Assembly (NCBI GenBank): GCA_001464865.1
Contig: LNEG01000150.1
Location: 1 to 40,200, forward strand
Direction: 5' to 3'
Source of the DNA: Burkholderiales bacterium Ga0074133
Lineage (GTDB): Bacteria; Pseudomonadota; Gammaproteobacteria; Burkholderiales; Burkholderiaceae_C
DNA length: 40,200 nt
Below the pieces are notes generated by a model. It did not search any database. It worked only from the letters and a program-made list of their open reading frames with translations, and was not told the DNA's origin. Shown in pieces: positions 36,675 to 40,200 of the stretch. Positions within the stretch are counted from its first letter, which is position 1. The number at the start of each line of letters is the position of its first letter. A program made the translations under genes and the position numbers.

Positions 36675-37804
36675 GGCGCAGCTCCCTTGTTGCTCGTTTT
36701 GCTCTTGAACTTCTTGACCAGGCCCACGACCCCGTTGGGCAAAAACAGCGTCACGGCGATGAAAAGCGCGCCCAGGAAATACAGCCAGAACTCCGGCGCC
36801 GTCACGGTCAGCCAGCTCTTGGCCCCGTTGACGATGAACGCCCCCACGATCGGTCCGATCAGCGTGGCGCGACCTCCCACGGCCGCCCACACCGCGATTT
36901 CGATGGAGTTGGCGGCGCTCATCTCACCGGGGTTGATGATGCCGACCTGCGGCACATACAAGGCACCGGCCACGCCGCACATCATGGCGCTGATGGTCCA
37001 GATGGTGAGCTTGTAGGGCAGCGGCGAATAGCCCGAGAACATGACGCGCGTTTCTGCATCGCGCACGGCCTGCAGCACCCGGCCGAACTTGCTGCGTACC
37101 AGCCAGCGGGCCAGCAAAAAGAACCCCAGCAGCGCCAGCCCGGTCAGCACAAACAGCGTCATGCGCATGTTCTGCGTGGCCAGCGGCATGCCCAGGATGC
37201 GCTTGAAATCGGTAAAGCCGTTGTTGCCGCCAAAGCCCGTCTCGTTGCGAAAGAACAGCAGCATGGCGGCATACGTCATGGCCTGCGTGATGATCGAAAA
37301 GTACACGCCCTTGATGCGCGAGCGGAAGGCAAAGTAGCCGAAGACGAACGCGATCACGCCCGGCACGGCCACGATGAGGATCAGCGTGGCGATGAAGCTG
37401 TCGGACAGCGCCCAGTGCCAGGGCAGTTCCTTCCAGTCCAGGAAGACCATGAAGTCGGGCAGGTCGCTCTTGTAGTTGCCGTCGCGGCCGATCTGGCGCA
37501 TGAGGTACATGCCCATCACATAGCCACCCAGTGCAAAGAACAGACCGTGGCCCAGGCTGAGGATGCCGGTGTAGCCCCAGATCAGGTCCATGGCCAGCGC
37601 GCAGATGGCGTAGCACATGATCTTGCCCAGCAGCGCCACGGCGTAGTCAGACAGGTGGAACAGGCTGCCTTCAGGCACCCAAAGGTTGAGCACGGGAGCC
37701 ACGGCGCACACCACGATGAGCGCCACGATGAAGGCCGACCAGCCACCGCGCGTGAGCAGCGGCGCGGGTGCAGGCAGTTGGATGGCAGGTGAACTAGTAG
37801 TCAT
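36671..37804 (-). CDS. urtC: urea ABC transporter permease UrtC
   Basis: A 377-residue LivM-type permease with about nine hydrophobic segments. WGYTGILSLGHGLFFALGGYVMG at about 76-98 is the conserved entry of this family, and the later IKGVYFSIITQAMTYA and RDAETRVMFSGYSP regions fit UrtC. ATG 37804 starts the gene; it overlaps urtD by four bases at its end. The 168-base gap to urtB holds a ~95 bp repeat with a hairpin. UrtC and UrtB form the membrane channel for urea. Confidence 0.96.
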   Translation of the reverse strand: MTTSSPAIQLPAPAPLLTRGGWSAFIVALIVVCAVAPVLNLWVPEGSLFHLSDYAVALLGKIMCYAICALAMDLIWGYTGILSLGHGLFFALGGYVMGMYLMRQIGRDGNYKSDLPDFMVFLDWKELPWHWALSDSFIATLILIVAVPGVIAFVFGYFAFRSRIKGVYFSIITQAMTYAAMLLFFRNETGFGGNNGFTDFKRILGMPLATQNMRMTLFVLTGLALLGFFLLARWLVRSKFGRVLQAVRDAETRVMFSGYSPLPYKLTIWTISAMMCGVAGALYVPQVGIINPGEMSAANSIEIAVWAAVGGRATLIGPIVGAFIVNGAKSWLTVTAPEFWLYFLGALFIAVTLFLPNGVVGLVKKFKSKTSNKGAAP

Positions 37805-37870
37805 TTCGAATATTCAGTGAGCTTTGCACTATTCACAACGCATGAAACCGGCACGACCGAGGCCAGCGCC

Positions 37871-37968
37871 CCCGCGCAAGGGCCGCCCCGCCGCGCTGGG
37901 GGCGTCCCCCTCCCGCATTGCGCAGCAATGCGAGAGAGGGGGAAGGCGCGAAGCGGCTCAGGGGGTGT
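37871..37968. repeat. ~95 bp intergenic hairpin repeat in the urtB-urtC gap
   Basis: It shares CGCAAGGGCCGCCCCGCCGC, the GGCGTCCCCC(C)TCCC block and GAGAGAGGGGG..GAAGGCGCG with the copy at 39616-39709. The central hairpin is CGCATTGC-GCA-GCAATGCG (37914-37932), enclosed by C-rich and G-rich arms that also pair. It may be an RNA-stability or attenuation element in the operon. Confidence 0.7.
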
Positions 37969-37972
37969 TTCA

Positions 37973-39553
37973 TTAGTCTGCCGTGCGCCCTTTGACCGCG
38001 AAGATGCCCTGGGGCCGCTTCTGGATGAAGATGATGATGAACACCAGCACCGCGATCTTGGCCAGCACCGCGCCCGCCCAGCCTTCCAGGAACTTGTTGA
38101 GAACGCCCAGGCCGAGCGCGGCATACACGGTGCCCGCCAGCTGGCCCACGCCGCCCAGCACCACCACCATGAAGGCATCGACGATGTAGCTCTGGCCCAG
38201 GTCGGGGCCCACATTGCCCACCTGGCTCAGCGCACAGCCCGCCAGGCCCGCAATGCCCGAACCCAGCGCAAAGGCCATGGTGTCGATGCGCGCCGTGTTC
38301 ACGCCCATGCACGACGCAATGGGGCGGTTCTGCGTGACGCCGCGCACGAACAGGCCCAGGCGCGTACGGGCAATCAGGTAGCCCATGCCCAGCAGCACGG
38401 CAATGGCAAAGCCGATGATGACCAGCCGGTTGTAAGGCAGCGTGAGGTTGGACAGGACCTGTACGCCGCCGCTCATCCACGCGGGGTTTTCCACGCCCAC
38501 GTTTTGTGCGCCGAAGATCGTGCGCACCAGCTGCATCAGCACCAGGCTGATACCCCAGGTGGCGAGCAATGTCTCCAGCGGGCGGCCGTACAGAAAGCGC
38601 AGCACGCTGCGCTCCAGCACCGCACCCACGCTGGCTGACGCAGCAAAGGCCAGGGGAACGGCGGCGACGAGGTACCAGTCGAACGCGCCCGGGAAATACT
38701 TTTGAAAGATGCCTTGCACCACATAGGTGGCGTAGGCACCGATCATCATCAGCTCGCCATGGGCCATGTTGATCACGCCCATCAGGCCGTAGGTGATGGC
38801 CAGACCCAGCGCCACCAGCAGCAGGATGGAGCCCAGGCTGATGCCCGAGAACGCAGCGCCCAGGCGCTCGCCCCAGGCCAGCTTGCCGTCGATGGCGCGC
38901 AGGGCTGCCTGCAGTGCGGCCTTGACCTTCGCGTCTTCCTCGACCGTGACGCGCTCGTTGAGCAGCAGGCGCGTGTCGGGCGTGGCGCTGAGCGACAGGG
39001 CCTGTGCGGCCGCAATGCGTTGCGCAGCGTCGTCGCTGCCCAGCAGCGTGGCGGCACGCGCCAGCTCCAGCTGGGTCTTGATGCGGTCGCTGGTCTCCTG
39101 CGCCAGGGCCTTGTCCAGCAGGGGCAGCCGGCCGGCATCTGGCTCGCGGGTCAGGGCCTTCGCGGCGGCCATGCGCCGGGCTTCATCCTTGCCAAACAGC
39201 GCCAGGCCCGCCAGGGCCGTATCGATCTCGCCGCGCATGCGGTTGTTGTTGATGATGTCTTCGGCATCCGCGGGCACAGGCACCTCGGCGCCCGTCACAG
39301 GGTCCTGGCCCTTGTCGTCACGCACGATCAGGGCCTTGCCAGCGGCGATCTTCACCGCGTCATCGGCCAGCGCCTGCAAAAACGCTGCCGTGCGCTCGCC
39401 GGGCTCCGCCACGGCCTGCTGCACGGCAGCGACCCGGTCATCGGTCTCGCCAGCAGCCATGGCCATGGCCTGCTCGGCGGTCAACGCATGTGCCTGCACT
39501 GTGGCGCACAGCAAGAGGCAGGCGAGCAGGCGAGAAAAAAAGGAGGAATACAT
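37973..39553 (-). CDS. urtB: urea ABC transporter permease UrtB
   Basis: A 526-residue UrtB: a LivH-type permease with the long N-terminal periplasmic region that sets UrtB apart. The signal peptide spans about 1-23 with AHA before cleavage. An Ala-rich helical region (about 24-235) contains repeated DRI/DDAAQRIAAAQALSLS blocks. The membrane domain starts near residue 240 (GISLGSILLLVALGLAITYG) and includes GVINMAHGELMMIGAY, the family hallmark. ATG 39553 follows AAGAG; longer open-frame codons upstream lie in the repeat. It is between urtA and urtC, with repeats in both gaps. Confidence 0.96.
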   Translation of the reverse strand: MYSSFFSRLLACLLLCATVQAHALTAEQAMAMAAGETDDRVAAVQQAVAEPGERTAAFLQALADDAVKIAAGKALIVRDDKGQDPVTGAEVPVPADAEDIINNNRMRGEIDTALAGLALFGKDEARRMAAAKALTREPDAGRLPLLDKALAQETSDRIKTQLELARAATLLGSDDAAQRIAAAQALSLSATPDTRLLLNERVTVEEDAKVKAALQAALRAIDGKLAWGERLGAAFSGISLGSILLLVALGLAITYGLMGVINMAHGELMMIGAYATYVVQGIFQKYFPGAFDWYLVAAVPLAFAASASVGAVLERSVLRFLYGRPLETLLATWGISLVLMQLVRTIFGAQNVGVENPAWMSGGVQVLSNLTLPYNRLVIIGFAIAVLLGMGYLIARTRLGLFVRGVTQNRPIASCMGVNTARIDTMAFALGSGIAGLAGCALSQVGNVGPDLGQSYIVDAFMVVVLGGVGQLAGTVYAALGLGVLNKFLEGWAGAVLAKIAVLVFIIIFIQKRPQGIFAVKGRTAD

Positions 39554-39615
39554 GACGGAGGCTCTTGGAAGTCGCAGTGGGCCGCAGCACGAGCGCGGTG
39601 CGAAGGCGAGAGCCG

Positions 39616-39709
39616 CCGCGCAAGGGCCGCCCCGCCGCGCTGGCGGCGTCCCCCCTCCCACGCGCAGCGTGAGAGAGGGGGTGAAGGCGCGCTAGCGCCT
39701 CAGTGGGGT
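39616..39709. repeat. ~95 bp intergenic hairpin repeat in the urtA-urtB gap
   Basis: The second copy of the 37871-37968 element, with flanking blocks nearly identical. The central hairpin is CACGC-GCA-GCGTG (39659-39671), different in sequence from the other copy but fully paired and with the same GCA loop. It starts right after the urtA stop. Confidence 0.7.
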
Positions 39710-39710
39710 G

Positions 39711-40200
39711 TCACTTCTTTTCAGGCTCATCCTTCTTCTTGTCATTGCCCTCGATGTACGGGCTCCATGGCTTGGCCTTCACGGGGCCAGGTGTCTTCCA
39801 CACCACGTTGAACTGGCCGTCGGCCTTGATCTCGCCGATGAACACGCTCTTGTGCAGGTGGTGGTTCTTCTCGTCCATCTTGCTGACGATGCCCGAGGGT
39901 GCCTTGAAGGTCTGGCCGGCCATGGCAGCGATGACCTTGTCCACGTCGGTGCTCTTAGCCTTCTCAACCGCCTGCTTCCACATGTTGATGCCGATGTAGG
40001 TGGCTTCCATCGGGTCGTTGGTGAGCGGCTTGTCCTTGTGGCCTGCGATGTTCTTGGCCTTGGCGTAGTCGCTCCACTTCTTGATGAAGGCGGTGTTTTC
40101 GGGGTTCTTGATGGACTGGAAGTAATTCCAGGCAGCCAGGTGGCCCACCAGCGGCTTGGTGTCCACGCCGCGCAGTTCCTCTTCACCCACGCTGAAGGCG
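39711..40200 (-). CDS. urtA: urea ABC transporter substrate-binding protein UrtA (3' part)
   Basis: The C-terminal ~162 residues of UrtA, the periplasmic urea-binding protein; the gene continues past the right edge of the window. Conserved blocks are SVGEEELRG, KPLVGHLAAWNYFQS, NDPMEATYIGINMWKQAV, AMAGQTFKAPSGIV and MDEKNHHLHKSVFIGEI. It ends in a Lys/Glu/Asp-rich tail. The stop at 39711 is followed by a hairpin repeat before urtB, which could keep more binding protein than permease, a common pattern in importers. Confidence 0.95.
   Translation of the reverse strand, partial: AFSVGEEELRGVDTKPLVGHLAAWNYFQSIKNPENTAFIKKWSDYAKAKNIAGHKDKPLTNDPMEATYIGINMWKQAVEKAKSTDVDKVIAAMAGQTFKAPSGIVSKMDEKNHHLHKSVFIGEIKADGQFNVVWKTPGPVKAKPWSPYIEGNDKKKDEPEKK

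Noticed and set aside
36611..37792. 393-codon plus-strand open frame
   Set aside because: Antisense to urtC, rich in His, Gln and Arg, with no recognisable family.

Overview
The window looks like chromosomal DNA of a high-GC betaproteobacterium of the Comamonadaceae, most like Acidovorax or a close relative. This rests on base composition and codon use, the urea-transport (urt) operon, a MaeB-type malic enzyme, a UreD protein, and families of short intergenic repeats of a kind I associate with that family. The genus is an inference from recognition, not from a search.

Layout, left to right. 0-4.4 kb: a membrane-anchored trypsin-like protease, a MoxR AAA+ ATPase, a DUF58 protein and a VWA membrane protein, a MoxR/Bat-type set acting at the envelope. 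4.4-9.1 kb: an NCS2 nucleobase permease broken by a one-base frameshift in a T/C homopolymer, a ~270 bp structured inverted-repeat element, and a malic enzyme with a phosphotransacetylase-like domain. 9.1-13 kb: an HDOD protein, divergent from a three-gene ABC importer of the SsuABC/TauABC/NMT1 type. 13-25.4 kb: a very large kinase (degenerate Ser/Thr kinase, AAA ATPase, GAF, NarL-type histidine kinase) with its LuxR-type response regulator, a PLC/P1-nuclease-like protein fused to FG-GAP repeats, a divergent PQQ-like beta-propeller protein and a patatin-like lipoprotein. This is the least conventional part of the window. 25.5-34.1 kb: an isolated ureD, a GAF protein, an AlaC-type aminotransferase, a type II haloacid dehalogenase, a degenerate cyclase-PilZ protein, a metallophosphoesterase, a DAG-kinase-like lipid kinase and, divergent from it, a PAP2 phosphatase. 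34.1-40.2 kb: urtE, urtD, urtC, urtB and the 3' part of urtA on the minus strand, importing urea.

The intergenic DNA carries at least four kinds of repeat: (i) four copies of an element with a GCTAY-N7-ATAGC core and AGCGCT-type sequences; (ii) two copies of a ~95 bp element in the urtA-urtB and urtB-urtC gaps, whose central hairpins differ in sequence but both pair; (iii) a ~270 bp element with 26 bp perfect inverted ends enclosing two hairpin arms; (iv) a ~660 bp element with ~75-110 bp inverted arms that separates urtD from urtE. No rRNA, tRNA, CRISPR array, transposase or phage gene was seen.
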